Under the pieces are notes generated by a model. That model searched no databases. It was not told where the DNA came from and was given only the letters and a program-made list of their open reading frames with translations. 64,000 bases of DNA, taken from contig CAJUAH010000018.1 in assembly GCA_910584375.1 (NCBI GenBank), positions 21,247-85,246 on the forward strand, given 5' to 3'. The position numbers and the translations under genes were made by a program. Each line of letters opens with the position of its first letter. The first letter of the stretch is position 1. This DNA is from an uncultured Acetatifactor sp. (GTDB lineage: Bacteria; Bacillota; Clostridia; Lachnospirales; Lachnospiraceae). Positions 15,322 through 24,274 of this stretch are shown here, one piece after another.

Positions 15322-16638
15322 TTGCGTAGGCGGAAAAAGCGTTTTTGGGGAAAAATAGCTTATATGGGAGCATTCTGCGGTATCGCGGCGATTCTGGCGG
15401 CGGTGATTTTGATTGCGGGTTCCCCGGAGTTCTGGCAGGGAGACATATGGAACGACGGGGAGGCAGCCCGGGAGACCGGACAGGAGGAGACGGACGGCCG
15501 CAGCGTAAACGCGCCGGAGACCGTTCTGGAATCCCGGATTCTGACCTGGCAGGCGTTGTCCGATTCCCAGGATCAGCAGGAAGACGCCGCGGTGGATTAT
15601 ACGGATCCGCTGGCGTGGGAATACTGCTATCAATATCTGGATGAGGCGGAACAGAAGTGGTATCGGGACATCCGGCAGGTTCTGGCGGGCATGGAAAAGG
15701 AGCAGGAACTGTCCCCGGAGGGATTGGAGGCGGGTCTGACGGAGGAGGATATCGACAGGATTTTCTGTTATGTGCTGGCGGACCATCCGGAATATTTTTA
15801 TGTGGACGGATACCGCTATACCAAATACAGTCGTATGGACAGGCTGGTCAAGATCGAGTTTTCCGGCAGCTATACCTGCGACGCTATGGAGTGCGCCGAC
15901 AAGTGGGAGCAGATCGAGGACGCCGCCGGGGCGCTGCTGGCCCAGGCTCCCGCCGGGGAGGACGACTATGAGAAGGCGCGCTATGTGTACGAGACCTTGA
16001 TCCGCAACACCGATTATGTGCTGGATGCGCCGGACAACCAGAATCTGTATTCCGTTCTGGTCAACGGAGCGTCGGTGTGCCAGGGATATGCCAAGGCTAC
16101 CCAGTATCTGCTCAACCACCTGGGGATCCCCTGTCTGCTGGTGCAGGGACAGGTACAGCCCGGGGAGGGACATGCCTGGAATATGCTCTGCCTGGATGGG
16201 GATTACTATTATATGGATACCACCTGGGGGGACGCCTCCTACCGGCAGGCGGAGGACGACGACCAGGACGGAGGCTGGATTCCCCAGGTCAATTATGACT
16301 ATCTGTGCGTCACCACCAGCCAGTTGCTGCGCACCCATACGCCTGACATGGGCGTACCGCTGCCGGAGTGTACCGCCACCCGCGACAATTACTATGTGCG
16401 GGAGGGATGCCTGCTGGAGGACTGTGGGGAGGAGGCGATACGGCAGGCTTTCGACCGGGCCGTCGCCGCAGGCCGCCAGGAGATATCCCTGAAATGCACC
16501 CAGGAGAGCGTGTACCGCCAGCTCCTGGAGCATCTGATCGAGGATAAAGAGGTGTTTTCCTATCTGGGCCAGGATTGCAGCACTCTGCATTATGCCCGCA
16601 ATGAAAAACAGTTGTCCGTCACCTTCTGGTTTTCCTAG
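15322..16638 (+). CDS. Membrane-anchored transglutaminase-like protein (paralogue)
   Basis: A 438-residue protein with a basic start and a membrane anchor at about residues 12-34 (KIAYMGAFCGIAAILAAVILIAG), then an extracellular part. The transglutaminase-like triad is Cys253 in GASVCQGYAKAT, His284 in GEGHAWNML and Asp299 in YYYMDTTWGD. The core closely resembles the protein at 5.0 kb, including YSxLVNGxxVCxGY and LGIPC, but it lacks the long proline-rich linkers. It probably acts on surface proteins or peptidoglycan-linked peptides. The TTG start has AGGAAGGTG upstream. The neighbouring prfC is 41 bp away, so they may be co-transcribed. Confidence 0.8.
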   Translation: MRRRKKRFWGKIAYMGAFCGIAAILAAVILIAGSPEFWQGDIWNDGEAARETGQEETDGRSVNAPETVLESRILTWQALSDSQDQQEDAAVDYTDPLAWEYCYQYLDEAEQKWYRDIRQVLAGMEKEQELSPEGLEAGLTEEDIDRIFCYVLADHPEYFYVDGYRYTKYSRMDRLVKIEFSGSYTCDAMECADKWEQIEDAAGALLAQAPAGEDDYEKARYVYETLIRNTDYVLDAPDNQNLYSVLVNGASVCQGYAKATQYLLNHLGIPCLLVQGQVQPGEGHAWNMLCLDGDYYYMDTTWGDASYRQAEDDDQDGGWIPQVNYDYLCVTTSQLLRTHTPDMGVPLPECTATRDNYYVREGCLLEDCGEEAIRQAFDRAVAAGRQEISLKCTQESVYRQLLEHLIEDKEVFSYLGQDCSTLHYARNEKQLSVTFWFS

Positions 16639-16654
16639 GAAATGCTTTTTTTAC

Positions 16655-16683
16655 TTGAGGGATCAGGGGGAATGTGGTACAAT
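16655..16683 (+). promoter_or_regulatory. Sigma-A promoter of the Asp23-nusB-xse-dxs operon
   Basis: TTGAGG, 17 bp, TACAAT, with an extended TG (TGGTACAAT). The text after the -10 (GAGTAAAATGCC) resembles the beginning of the 12.16-kb repeat. Confidence 0.7.
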
Positions 16684-16824
16684 GAGTAAAATGCCTAATG
16701 CCTTGTGGAGGACAGCGCGGGGCTTGTGAACGCCGGATCGGAGGGATTGGCTGACTGCAATGACACTCGTTACAGCGACCGGGTTTCGCATACATCTGCG
16801 GGAGGGATAAGGAAAGGAGATAAT

Positions 16825-17178
16825 ATGGAAAAAGAGATAGATAGAAAGACTGTGGTATTGCAGGAGGATGAGAATTTGGGCAGTGTGAAGATCGCGGACG
16901 ACGTGGTGGCCACCATCGCCAGGCTGGCGGCCAACGAGGTGGAGGGCGTGGCCCCCGCGCTGGGTTCCAACGGGAAACCCGTGAAAAAATATGTGAGAGT
17001 GGATGTGACCGGCGGCAATGTAGTGGTGGATCTGGCGGTGGTGCTGGCTTATGGGTTCAATATTCCCGCCACCTGCAGCAAGGTGCAGGCCAAGGTGAAG
17101 GCGGCCATTGAAAATATGACGGGGCTTACCTGCACTGACGTCAATATACGCATCGCCGGAGTGAAGGTCAATTCGTGA
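16825..17178 (+). CDS. Asp23/Gls24 family protein (YqhY-like)
   Basis: A 117-residue protein of the Asp23/Gls24 family. It has the conserved VKIADDVVATIARLAANEVEGV start, KYVRVDVTGGNVVVDLAVVLAYG core and VKAAIENMTGLTCTDVNIRIAGV ending. In Firmicutes the member next to nusB is YqhY, which is linked to control of fatty acid synthesis through acetyl-CoA carboxylase; the biochemical role is not settled. The acc genes that usually precede it are absent here. The ATG has AAAGGAGA upstream, and an earlier in-frame start is not supported. Confidence 0.88.
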   Translation: MEKEIDRKTVVLQEDENLGSVKIADDVVATIARLAANEVEGVAPALGSNGKPVKKYVRVDVTGGNVVVDLAVVLAYGFNIPATCSKVQAKVKAAIENMTGLTCTDVNIRIAGVKVNS

Positions 17179-17219
17179 CCTTTGCCGGGTCGGACGAAAG
17201 AAGACGGAGAGTAGGAGCT

Positions 17220-17663
17220 ATGGGACGACGTGAACAGAGAGAGCAGATATTCAGGCTGCTTTTTCGCGTGGAATTTAATACGCCGGAGGAAATGCCCTGG
17301 CAGAGGGATTTTTTTCTGGAACAGATAAAGCTGCCGCCCCAGGAGGAGGGTCTGGGGGCCAGGGAGAAGGATATCGCCTATATCGCGGATAAATATGAAC
17401 GGATCCGGGAGCGGATCCCCGAGATCGACAGGATGATCGACGAGAAGGCCCAGGGGTGGAGCGTGGGCCGTATGGGCAAGGTGGAGCTGACGCTGCTGCG
17501 CCTGGGGGCCTATGAGATCCTGTATGACGGGGATGTGCCGGACGGCGTGGCCATCAACGAGGCGGTGGAGCTGGCCAAGAAATACGGACAGGACAATTCC
17601 GGCGCTTTTGTCAATGCTGTGCTGGCCAAGTTTCTGCGCCCTGATCAGGAGGAGAAACCGTGA
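17220..17663 (+). CDS. nusB: Transcription antitermination factor NusB
   Basis: A 147-residue all-helical RNA-binding protein that works with NusE (S10) in rRNA antitermination. The motifs are the REQIFRLLFRVEF first helix, the central MGKVELTLLRLGAYEILY and the C-terminal AINEAVELAKKYG and FVNAVLAKF helices, all typical of NusB. The ATG after GTAGGAG is chosen; a longer in-frame start overlaps the preceding gene and adds unrelated residues. Its stop overlaps the GTG start of xseA (GTGA), so the two are coupled. Confidence 0.95.
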   Translation: MGRREQREQIFRLLFRVEFNTPEEMPWQRDFFLEQIKLPPQEEGLGAREKDIAYIADKYERIRERIPEIDRMIDEKAQGWSVGRMGKVELTLLRLGAYEILYDGDVPDGVAINEAVELAKKYGQDNSGAFVNAVLAKFLRPDQEEKP

Positions 17664-18889
17664 CGGCGCGTAGCGTGTATACGGTGGCGCAGGTCAATGC
17701 GTATATCAAGAATATGTTCACGCAGGATTATATGCTGCAGGCGCTCTTTGTTAAAGGGGAAGTGAGCAACTGCAAGTATCATTCCTCTGGACATATTTAT
17801 TTTACGTTAAAGGATCAAAAGGGCGCGCTGCAATGTGTGATGTTTGCCGGCAATCGCCGGGGGCTGGATTTCCGGCTGCAGGACGGGCAGCAGGTTGTCG
17901 TGGGCGGCATGGTGGACGTGTATGAGAGGGATGGGAAGTACCAGCTCTACGCCAGGCAAATCGCGCTGGACGGCGCGGGGGCGCTGTACGAGCGCTATGA
18001 GCGGTTGAAACGGGAGTTGGAGGAACTGGGCATGTTCGCCCCGGAGTACAAAAAGCCCATCCCCGGATTTATACGCACGCTGGGAGTGGTGACGGCGGAT
18101 ACGGGCGCGGCGGTGCGGGATATCATACAGATCGCAACCCGGCGCAATCCCTATGTGCAGATTCTGCTCTATCCCGCCATCGTACAGGGGGAGCAGGCTC
18201 CGGAGAGCATCGTCCGGGGGATCAGGGCCCTGGAGCGGCAGGGCGTGGATGTGATGATCGTGGGCCGGGGCGGAGGCTCCATTGAGGATCTGTGGGCCTT
18301 TAACGACCGGACGGTGGCCCAGGCGGTGTTTGACTGTTCGGTGCCCATTATCTCGGCGGTGGGACATGAGACGGATACCACGATCATCGACTTTGTATCG
18401 GATCTCAGGGCGCCTACGCCCTCTGCGGCGGCGGAGCTGGCGGTGTACGATATCCGCCAGTTGACGGAGACGCTGGAAGATATCGCCCGGAGGCTGGGAA
18501 AAGGGATGCAGCGGCGTCTGTCCGGGGAACGGGTCAGGCTGGAGAACTGTCGGCTGCGTCTGGGGGCGGTCGGGCCCGAGAGCAGGCTACGGGAGAGGCG
18601 CGCTTACCTGATACAGTTGGAGGAAAGGCTGCAGCGGGGTATGGAGGACGCTCTGCAGGAGAGAAAACATCGGATGGCGCTGTATATCGAGCGCATGAAG
18701 GGACTCTCCCCGTTGCGCAAACTCAGCAGCGGGTACAGCTATGTGACGGATGAGGAGGGCGGCGCGGTGCGATCCGTGCAGGCAGTGCAGCCAGGACAGA
18801 CGGTGACGATCCATGTGACGGACGGACTGATCAAAGCCAGGGTGACGGAACGGGAAAAGGCCGCGCTCCCGGCGAAGAGGCGTTGCTGA
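17660..18889 (+). CDS. xseA: Exodeoxyribonuclease VII large subunit
   Basis: A 409-residue subunit of the single-strand exonuclease VII. The N-terminal OB-fold carries FVKGEVSNCKYHSSGHIYFTLKD. The catalytic domain has VVTADTGAAVRDI, VGRGGGSIEDLWAFND and SAVGHETDTTIIDFVSD, followed by a coiled-coil region and a C-terminal segment LSSGYSYVTDEEG that interacts with XseB. The GTG start follows AGGAGGAG and overlaps the nusB stop. The small subunit gene lies 100 bp downstream, as expected. Confidence 0.96.
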   Translation: MTARSVYTVAQVNAYIKNMFTQDYMLQALFVKGEVSNCKYHSSGHIYFTLKDQKGALQCVMFAGNRRGLDFRLQDGQQVVVGGMVDVYERDGKYQLYARQIALDGAGALYERYERLKRELEELGMFAPEYKKPIPGFIRTLGVVTADTGAAVRDIIQIATRRNPYVQILLYPAIVQGEQAPESIVRGIRALERQGVDVMIVGRGGGSIEDLWAFNDRTVAQAVFDCSVPIISAVGHETDTTIIDFVSDLRAPTPSAAAELAVYDIRQLTETLEDIARRLGKGMQRRLSGERVRLENCRLRLGAVGPESRLRERRAYLIQLEERLQRGMEDALQERKHRMALYIERMKGLSPLRKLSSGYSYVTDEEGGAVRSVQAVQPGQTVTIHVTDGLIKARVTEREKAALPAKRRC

Positions 18890-18989
18890 CCGGGAGAGGG
18901 ATACAAGGGATACCAGAGATTCCGGTGGCGGAGAGAAGAACCCGCCGGGTAAAAATGATATTGCGGGCATAAAAAGGAGAGACAGGCAG

Positions 18990-19256
18990 ATGGCGGAAAA
19001 AAAAGGGACGGATCAGGGGAGCGCGAATCCGAAAAAGAGCGGGAAAACACCGGGTATAGAGGAGAACTTCGCAAAATTGGAGGAGGTCATCGGGAGGCTG
19101 GAGAACGAGGACACCTCTCTGGAAGATGCCTTTGCCGCCTACAGCGAGGGCATGAAACTGGTAAAGACATGCAATGACCAGATTGACAGGGTGGAAAAAC
19201 AGGTGCTTAAACTGACGCAGGAGGGGACGCTGGAACCCTTTGAAACGCTGGAATAG
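18990..19256 (+). CDS. xseB: Exodeoxyribonuclease VII small subunit
   Basis: An 88-residue helical protein with the family signature FAKLEEVIGRLENEDTSLE followed by AFAAYSEGMKLVKTCNDQI and a C-terminal basic helix. Several copies of XseB bind the XseA coiled coil. The N-terminal 24 residues are lysine- and glycine-rich and probably disordered, which makes it a little longer than usual. AAAGGAG precedes the ATG. Confidence 0.93.
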   Translation: MAEKKGTDQGSANPKKSGKTPGIEENFAKLEEVIGRLENEDTSLEDAFAAYSEGMKLVKTCNDQIDRVEKQVLKLTQEGTLEPFETLE

Positions 19257-19370
19257 CGTAACAGGTGCGGTGAACGGGACTATCAGGAGTAGCCGTGGCA
19301 TGGGAGTTGTCCTGGCATGGGAACGGTTGCGGCACGGGAACCGTTCGTGACAGAGGAGATGAGGAAGATT

Positions 19371-20330
19371 ATGGAAGATATGCGGGAAATCCTGGAGCGC
19401 AAAGCCGGGGAAGTGGAACGGATCGTCTGCAAATGGCTGCCTGAGGCGGCAGGATGGCAGCACACGGTGCTGGAGGCTATGAATTACAGTATACTGGCAG
19501 GAGGGAAACGACTGCGCCCCATGCTGATGTACGAGGTGTACCGGATGCTGGGCGGAACGGGGCCGGAGATCGAGCCGCTGATGGCGGCGATCGAGATGAT
19601 ACACACCTATTCGCTGGTACACGACGATCTGCCCGCCATGGACAACGACGACTATCGCCGGGGCAGAAAGACCACCCATGCGGTATACGGTGAGGCCATG
19701 GGAATCCTGGCCGGGGACGGACTGCTGAACATGGCCTGGGAGACGGCGATGAAGGCGTTTTTTCTGGAGAGCCCACGGGAGGATTCGGGGAAAAATCCCC
19801 GGGAAAATCCCCGGAAAGACCCCCGAGAGGAGGCGGCGCGTATGCGGCGTATAGCCGAGGCCGTAGATGTGCTGGCGCGCAAGGCGGGCGTCTACGGCAT
19901 GATCGGCGGCCAGACGGCGGATATAGAGGCGGAGCGGGCGTCTCAGGCGGATATGGAACAGCTCCTGTTCATCCATGAGCACAAGACGGCGGCGCTGATC
20001 CAGGCGTCCATGATGGTGGGCGCGATCCTGGCGGGGGGCAGTGAGAGGCAGATCAGCCAGATGGAAAAATGCGCGTACAACATAGGCGTGGCGTTCCAGA
20101 TCCAGGACGATATTCTGGACGTCACCGGCAGTATGGAGGAATTGGGCAAACCCATAGGGAGCGACAAGAGGAATCACAAGCAGACCTACGTGACGATCCG
20201 GGGCCTGAAGGAGGCGGCGGCGGAGGTGAAACGCCTGTCCGGGGAGGCGGAGGAGATTTTGTCTTCCATGGAGGGCGACAGCAGCTTTTTACGGGCGCTG
20301 ACGGAATATCTGATTCACCGCAGAAAATAG
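19371..20330 (+). CDS. ispA: Polyprenyl (farnesyl/geranylgeranyl) diphosphate synthase
   Basis: A short-chain prenyltransferase that condenses IPP with allylic diphosphates. It shows GGKRLRP, the first aspartate-rich motif DDLPAMDNDD, a GQTADIEAE segment, and the second motif FQIQDDILD. It feeds precursors for undecaprenyl phosphate and quinones. The start is uncertain: I choose the ATG giving MEDMREIL (319 residues); an ATG 54 bp earlier would add 18 residues. An insertion of about 20 residues rich in Pro, Arg, Glu and Asn (SPREDSGKNPRENPRKDPRE) sits before the conserved IAEAVDVLA helix and is unusual. It is followed by dxs, a common arrangement. Confidence 0.9.
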   Translation: MEDMREILERKAGEVERIVCKWLPEAAGWQHTVLEAMNYSILAGGKRLRPMLMYEVYRMLGGTGPEIEPLMAAIEMIHTYSLVHDDLPAMDNDDYRRGRKTTHAVYGEAMGILAGDGLLNMAWETAMKAFFLESPREDSGKNPRENPRKDPREEAARMRRIAEAVDVLARKAGVYGMIGGQTADIEAERASQADMEQLLFIHEHKTAALIQASMMVGAILAGGSERQISQMEKCAYNIGVAFQIQDDILDVTGSMEELGKPIGSDKRNHKQTYVTIRGLKEAAAEVKRLSGEAEEILSSMEGDSSFLRALTEYLIHRRK

Positions 20331-20392
20331 TCTGTACGGCAATGGGCAGGACGGCGAAGCGGGCACAGGGATATGCATGGGGAAAAAATAAT

Positions 20393-22285
20393 ATGTACTT
20401 AGAGCAGATTCAGAATGTAAACGATATCAAGAATATCGATCCGAAAAATTACGAGGAACTGGCCCAGGAGATCCGGGATTTCCTGATCCGCAAGATCAGC
20501 GTCACAGGCGGGCATCTGGGCTCCAATCTGGGGGCGGTGGAACTGACGATGGCGCTGCATCTGGCCTTAAACCTGCCGGAGGATAAGATCGTGTGGGATG
20601 TGGGGCATCAGTCTTACACACACAAGATACTCACCGGGCGCAAGGACGGTTTTGACGGTCTGCGGCAGTTCCACGGCATGAGCGGTTTTCCCAAGCGTAA
20701 GGAGAGCAACTGCGACGCTTTTGACACAGGGCACAGCTCCACTTCCATCTCCGCGGGGCTGGGACTGGTCAAGGCCAGGGATATCCAGGGGACGGAGCAG
20801 ACCATCGTGTCCGTCATCGGCGACGGCGCCATGACCGGGGGCATGGCCTATGAGGCCCTGAACAACGCCGGTAAGCTGGAGACCAATTTCATCATTATTC
20901 TGAATGACAATAACATGTCCATCTCCGAGAATGTGGGAGGCGTATCCAAATATCTGAACAATATACGGACGGCGGACAGCTATCTGGATCTGAAAAAGGG
21001 GATCTACGAGGCTCTGCGGGGGACGCCTCGGGGCAACAACATGGTGACCGGCATCCGCAGAGTCAAGAGCAGTTTTAAGCAGTTGGTGATTCCGGGGATG
21101 CTTTTCGAGGACATGGGCATTACATATTTAGGGCCGGTGGACGGTCACAGTATCCCGGCGCTGGTGCGGGTGATCCAGGAGGCCAGGAGAGTAAACGGGG
21201 CAGTGATGATTCACGCCATCACCCAGAAGGGCAAGGGCTACGCCCCGGCAGAGCGCCATCCCGCCCGGTTCCACGGCGCGGATCCCTTTGACGTGGAGAC
21301 AGGACTGCCCGCCGTCCCCCGCACTACGCCTAATTATACGGATATTTTTGCCACTGTGATGTGCAAGCTGGGGGACCGGGACGAGAAGGTGGTGGCTATC
21401 ACCGCCGCCATGCCCGACGGCACGGGACTCAAGCGGTTCCGCAACATGTATCCGGAGCGTTTTTTTGACGTGGGCATCGCCGAGGAACATGCGGTGACCT
21501 TTGCCGCGGGGCTGGCAGCCGGGGGCATGAAACCCGTGGTGGCCATATATTCCTCGTTTTTGCAGAGAGCTTACGACCAGATCCTGCACGACGTCTGCAT
21601 TCAGAATCTGCCGGTGGTCTTTGCCATCGACCGGGCGGGGCTGGTGGGCAGCGACGGGGAGACCCATCAGGGGATTTTTGACCTGTCCTATCTCTCCAGC
21701 ATACCCAACATGCATGTGTGCGCTCCTAAAAATAAATGGGAGTTGGCTGACATGCTGAAATACGCGGTGGCCTTCGGCGGCCCCATAGCGATCCGCTATC
21801 CCAGAGGAGCGGCCTACGACGGACTGAAAGAGTACCGGGAGCCCATCGTATGCGGCAGGGCGGAGTGGATTTACCGGGAACAGGATATCGCGCTGTTCGC
21901 CGTGGGCAGTATGGTCAAAACGGCGGAGCAGGTCAGGGAAAAGCTGAAGGCCCGGGGGCTGCGTGTGAGTCTGGTCAACGCCCGTTTTGTCAAGCCCATC
22001 GACCGGGAGGCGGTGCGGGAGGCCTGTATAGAGCACTCGCTGATCGTGACCCTGGAGGAAAATGTGGCCGCCGGGGGCTACGGGGAGAAGGTGCTGCAGC
22101 TGATCAACGAGGAGAGCCTGGCGGCGGACTGCCTGCAGATGGCGCTGCCCGACGCGTATATCGAACACGGCAACGTGGAGAAGTTAAAGAGCGAGATCGG
22201 GCTGGACGCGGACAGCATCAGCCGCGTTGTCCGTCTGCGGTATGAGGGAAAGCGGCAGCAGGAGGATGGGACGGGCGCGTATTGA
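20393..22285 (+). CDS. dxs: 1-deoxy-D-xylulose-5-phosphate synthase
   Basis: A 630-residue thiamine diphosphate enzyme that makes DXP from pyruvate and glyceraldehyde-3-phosphate, the first step of the MEP isoprenoid pathway. It shows GGHLGSNLGAVELT, VGHQSYTHK, the ThDP-binding GDGAMTGG...LNDNNMSI, the VDGH segment, then the transketolase pyrimidine domain with the catalytic GIAEEHAVTFAAG Glu and SFLQRAYDQ. The open frame extends far upstream into ispA, but the ATG giving MYLEQIQNVNDI matches the family start and has GGGGA upstream. The neighbouring ispA uses its downstream products. Confidence 0.96.
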   Translation: MYLEQIQNVNDIKNIDPKNYEELAQEIRDFLIRKISVTGGHLGSNLGAVELTMALHLALNLPEDKIVWDVGHQSYTHKILTGRKDGFDGLRQFHGMSGFPKRKESNCDAFDTGHSSTSISAGLGLVKARDIQGTEQTIVSVIGDGAMTGGMAYEALNNAGKLETNFIIILNDNNMSISENVGGVSKYLNNIRTADSYLDLKKGIYEALRGTPRGNNMVTGIRRVKSSFKQLVIPGMLFEDMGITYLGPVDGHSIPALVRVIQEARRVNGAVMIHAITQKGKGYAPAERHPARFHGADPFDVETGLPAVPRTTPNYTDIFATVMCKLGDRDEKVVAITAAMPDGTGLKRFRNMYPERFFDVGIAEEHAVTFAAGLAAGGMKPVVAIYSSFLQRAYDQILHDVCIQNLPVVFAIDRAGLVGSDGETHQGIFDLSYLSSIPNMHVCAPKNKWELADMLKYAVAFGGPIAIRYPRGAAYDGLKEYREPIVCGRAEWIYREQDIALFAVGSMVKTAEQVREKLKARGLRVSLVNARFVKPIDREAVREACIEHSLIVTLEENVAAGGYGEKVLQLINEESLAADCLQMALPDAYIEHGNVEKLKSEIGLDADSISRVVRLRYEGKRQQEDGTGAY

Positions 22286-22342
22286 TGAGTGGATTATCAA
22301 ACGCTGCCTGCGATACACGGGACTGAGGAGAACGGTGGGAGT

Positions 22343-23233
22343 ATGAAAGAGCGGTTGGATGTGATCCTGGTGGGACAGGGCTACGCGACTTCCCGGGAAA
22401 AAGCCAAGGCGATTATCATGTCGGGCAACGTCTATGTGAACGGGGAGAAGGAAGACAAGGCGGGCAGCATGTTTGAACTGGAGGGAATGCGGCTTGAGGT
22501 CAGGGGCGCAGGGCAGAAATATGTGAGCCGGGGAGGCCTGAAACTGGAAAAGGCGGTGGAGCGCTGGGACCTCTCTCTGGAGGGGCTGACCTGTATGGAC
22601 ATAGGGGCCTCCACGGGGGGCTTTACCGATTGTATGCTGCAAAACGGGGCCGTAAAGGTGTACGCGGTGGACGTGGGGCCGGGGCAGCTCGACTGGAAAC
22701 TGCGCACGGATCCCAGGGTGGTCTGCATGGAAAAGACCAATTTCCGCTATATGACGCCCGGGGATATCCCGGAAAAGCTGGATTTTGCCAGTGTGGACGT
22801 ATCTTTTATCTCCCTGACCAAGATCCTGCTTCCGGCCCGGAATCTGCTGCGGGACGGGGGAGAGATGGTGTGCCTGATCAAGCCCCAGTTTGAGGCGGGC
22901 CGGGAAAAGGTGGGGAAAAAGGGCGTGGTGCGGGATGCGGCCATACACAGGGAAGTGATCTGCAAGATCGTGGACTTTGCGGACTCTATCGGTTTTTCTG
23001 TGCTGCATCTGGAGTATTCGCCTATCACAGGATCCAAGGGGAATATCGAGTATCTGATACATATCCGCAAGGACGGAGAGCGCTGCGGGGAGCTGGCGCA
23101 GATTACGGAGCAGGAGGGGGAGAGCCGACTGCGGGATATTGTGGCGGAGAGGAGCGGACTGTCCTGGCAGCAGGACTGGACGAGGGTGATACAGGAGACT
23201 GTGGAGCGGGCTCATAAGGGGTTGCACGTATGA
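22343..23233 (+). CDS. tlyA: TlyA-family RNA methyltransferase (S4 + FtsJ domains)
   Basis: A 296-residue protein with an N-terminal S4 RNA-binding domain (RLDVILVGQGYATSREKAKAIIMSGNV within residues 3-30) and an FtsJ-like Rossmann methyltransferase with a SAM-binding motif MDIGASTGGFTDCMLQ and catalytic K-D-K-E candidates. TlyA relatives 2'-O-methylate rRNA; some have been called hemolysins. In Bacillus the equivalent YqxC sits between dxs and ahrC, as here. I start at the ATG giving MKERLDVILV. The gene overlaps nadK by 4 bp (ATGA). Confidence 0.92.
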   Translation: MKERLDVILVGQGYATSREKAKAIIMSGNVYVNGEKEDKAGSMFELEGMRLEVRGAGQKYVSRGGLKLEKAVERWDLSLEGLTCMDIGASTGGFTDCMLQNGAVKVYAVDVGPGQLDWKLRTDPRVVCMEKTNFRYMTPGDIPEKLDFASVDVSFISLTKILLPARNLLRDGGEMVCLIKPQFEAGREKVGKKGVVRDAAIHREVICKIVDFADSIGFSVLHLEYSPITGSKGNIEYLIHIRKDGERCGELAQITEQEGESRLRDIVAERSGLSWQQDWTRVIQETVERAHKGLHV

Positions 23234-24129
23234 AACATTTTTTGATTTATACGAATTGTCATAAAGATCAGGGACTGGCCACCACGGAGCGGATCCGGGG
23301 CTATCTGGAATCCCGGGGGCAGAAGTGTACGGTGATCCTGCAAAATAAGGGGGACGGAAACCACCACAGCGAGGATTGCGGCGGGGAGAGCGCCGGGGAC
23401 GGGAACCCCGTCGCGGGGAGAACCTTTCCGGCGGATGCGTACTGCATGATTGTGCTGGGCGGGGACGGCACGATGCTGCAGGCGGCGTGGGACGTGAAAA
23501 AGACGCATATCCCGCTGATCGGCGTGAATCTGGGCACGCTGGGCTATATGACGGAGGTGGAGCCCGCAGGGTTGGAGGAGGCGCTGGAGCGGCTCATGGC
23601 GGGACAGGTCTTTTCCGAGAGCAGGATGATGCTCAACGGCAAGGTGTTTTACCGGGACGGCCGCGTTACCGAGGACTGGTCGCTGAATGATATCGTCATA
23701 TCCAGATGCGGCGCCTTGCAGGTCATCAAGCTGAACATCTATGTGAACGGGCAGTTTCTCAAGGACTACAGCGCCGACGGGGTGATCATCACCACGCCCA
23801 CGGGTTCCACCGGCTATAACCTCTCCGCCGGGGGCCCTATTGCGGAGCCTTCTTCCAGAATGATCATCATGACGCCCATCTGCCCTCATACTCTCAGCAG
23901 CAGGAGCATCATTCTGTCGCCGGAGGATGTGATCGAGATCGAGATCCCCCAGGGGCGGGAGGGCCGCAGACAGCAGGTGACGGCCAATTTTGACGGCGCT
24001 CATGAGATATCCATGTGTACCGGAGACAGGATCCAGATCGCCAGATCGGAGAAGACCACGGAGATCCTGGCGGTGAACAAGGTGAGTTTTCTGGAAGTGC
24101 TGCACCGCAAGATGCGGGAGACCGAGTGA
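23230..24129 (+). CDS. nadK: NAD kinase
   Basis: A 299-residue cytosolic enzyme that phosphorylates NAD to NADP. It shows the GGDGTMLQAA active-site loop, NLGTLGYMTEVE, NDIVISR, and the C-terminal YSADGVIITTPTGSTGYNLSAGGP with the conserved NAD-binding residues. An insertion after residue about 45 (HSEDCGGESAGDGNPVAGRTF) is glycine-rich and not typical. The frame overlaps tlyA by ATGA. Immediately from the stop codon onward the DNA becomes a 27-bp minisatellite. Confidence 0.94.
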   Translation: MKHFLIYTNCHKDQGLATTERIRGYLESRGQKCTVILQNKGDGNHHSEDCGGESAGDGNPVAGRTFPADAYCMIVLGGDGTMLQAAWDVKKTHIPLIGVNLGTLGYMTEVEPAGLEEALERLMAGQVFSESRMMLNGKVFYRDGRVTEDWSLNDIVISRCGALQVIKLNIYVNGQFLKDYSADGVIITTPTGSTGYNLSAGGPIAEPSSRMIIMTPICPHTLSSRSIILSPEDVIEIEIPQGREGRRQQVTANFDGAHEISMCTGDRIQIARSEKTTEILAVNKVSFLEVLHRKMRETE

Positions 24130-24259
24130 TACCGGGGATGAACGCGGATCGGGTGATACCGGGGAGAACGCAGACCGGGTGATACGGGGAATGAGCGCGG
24201 ACCGGGTAATACCGGGGATGAGCGCGGATCGGGTGATACCGGGGGGAACATAGACCGGG
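24126..24259 (+). repeat. 27-bp minisatellite, about five units, starting at the nadK stop codon
   Basis: Units of the type GTGATACCGGGGATGA... begin at 24126, 24153, 24179, 24206 and 24233, with periods of 27, 26, 27 and 27. The first unit contains the nadK TGA stop. Units differ by a few substitutions and small indels. They end just before the ribosome binding site of argR. Confidence 0.88.
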
Positions 24260-24274
24260 AATTGGGAGGAGATC

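Noticed and set aside
24126..24259. CRISPR-like array because of regularly spaced short repeats
   Set aside because: The units are contiguous with no unique spacers, they drift by single substitutions, and no cas gene is near. It is a minisatellite.
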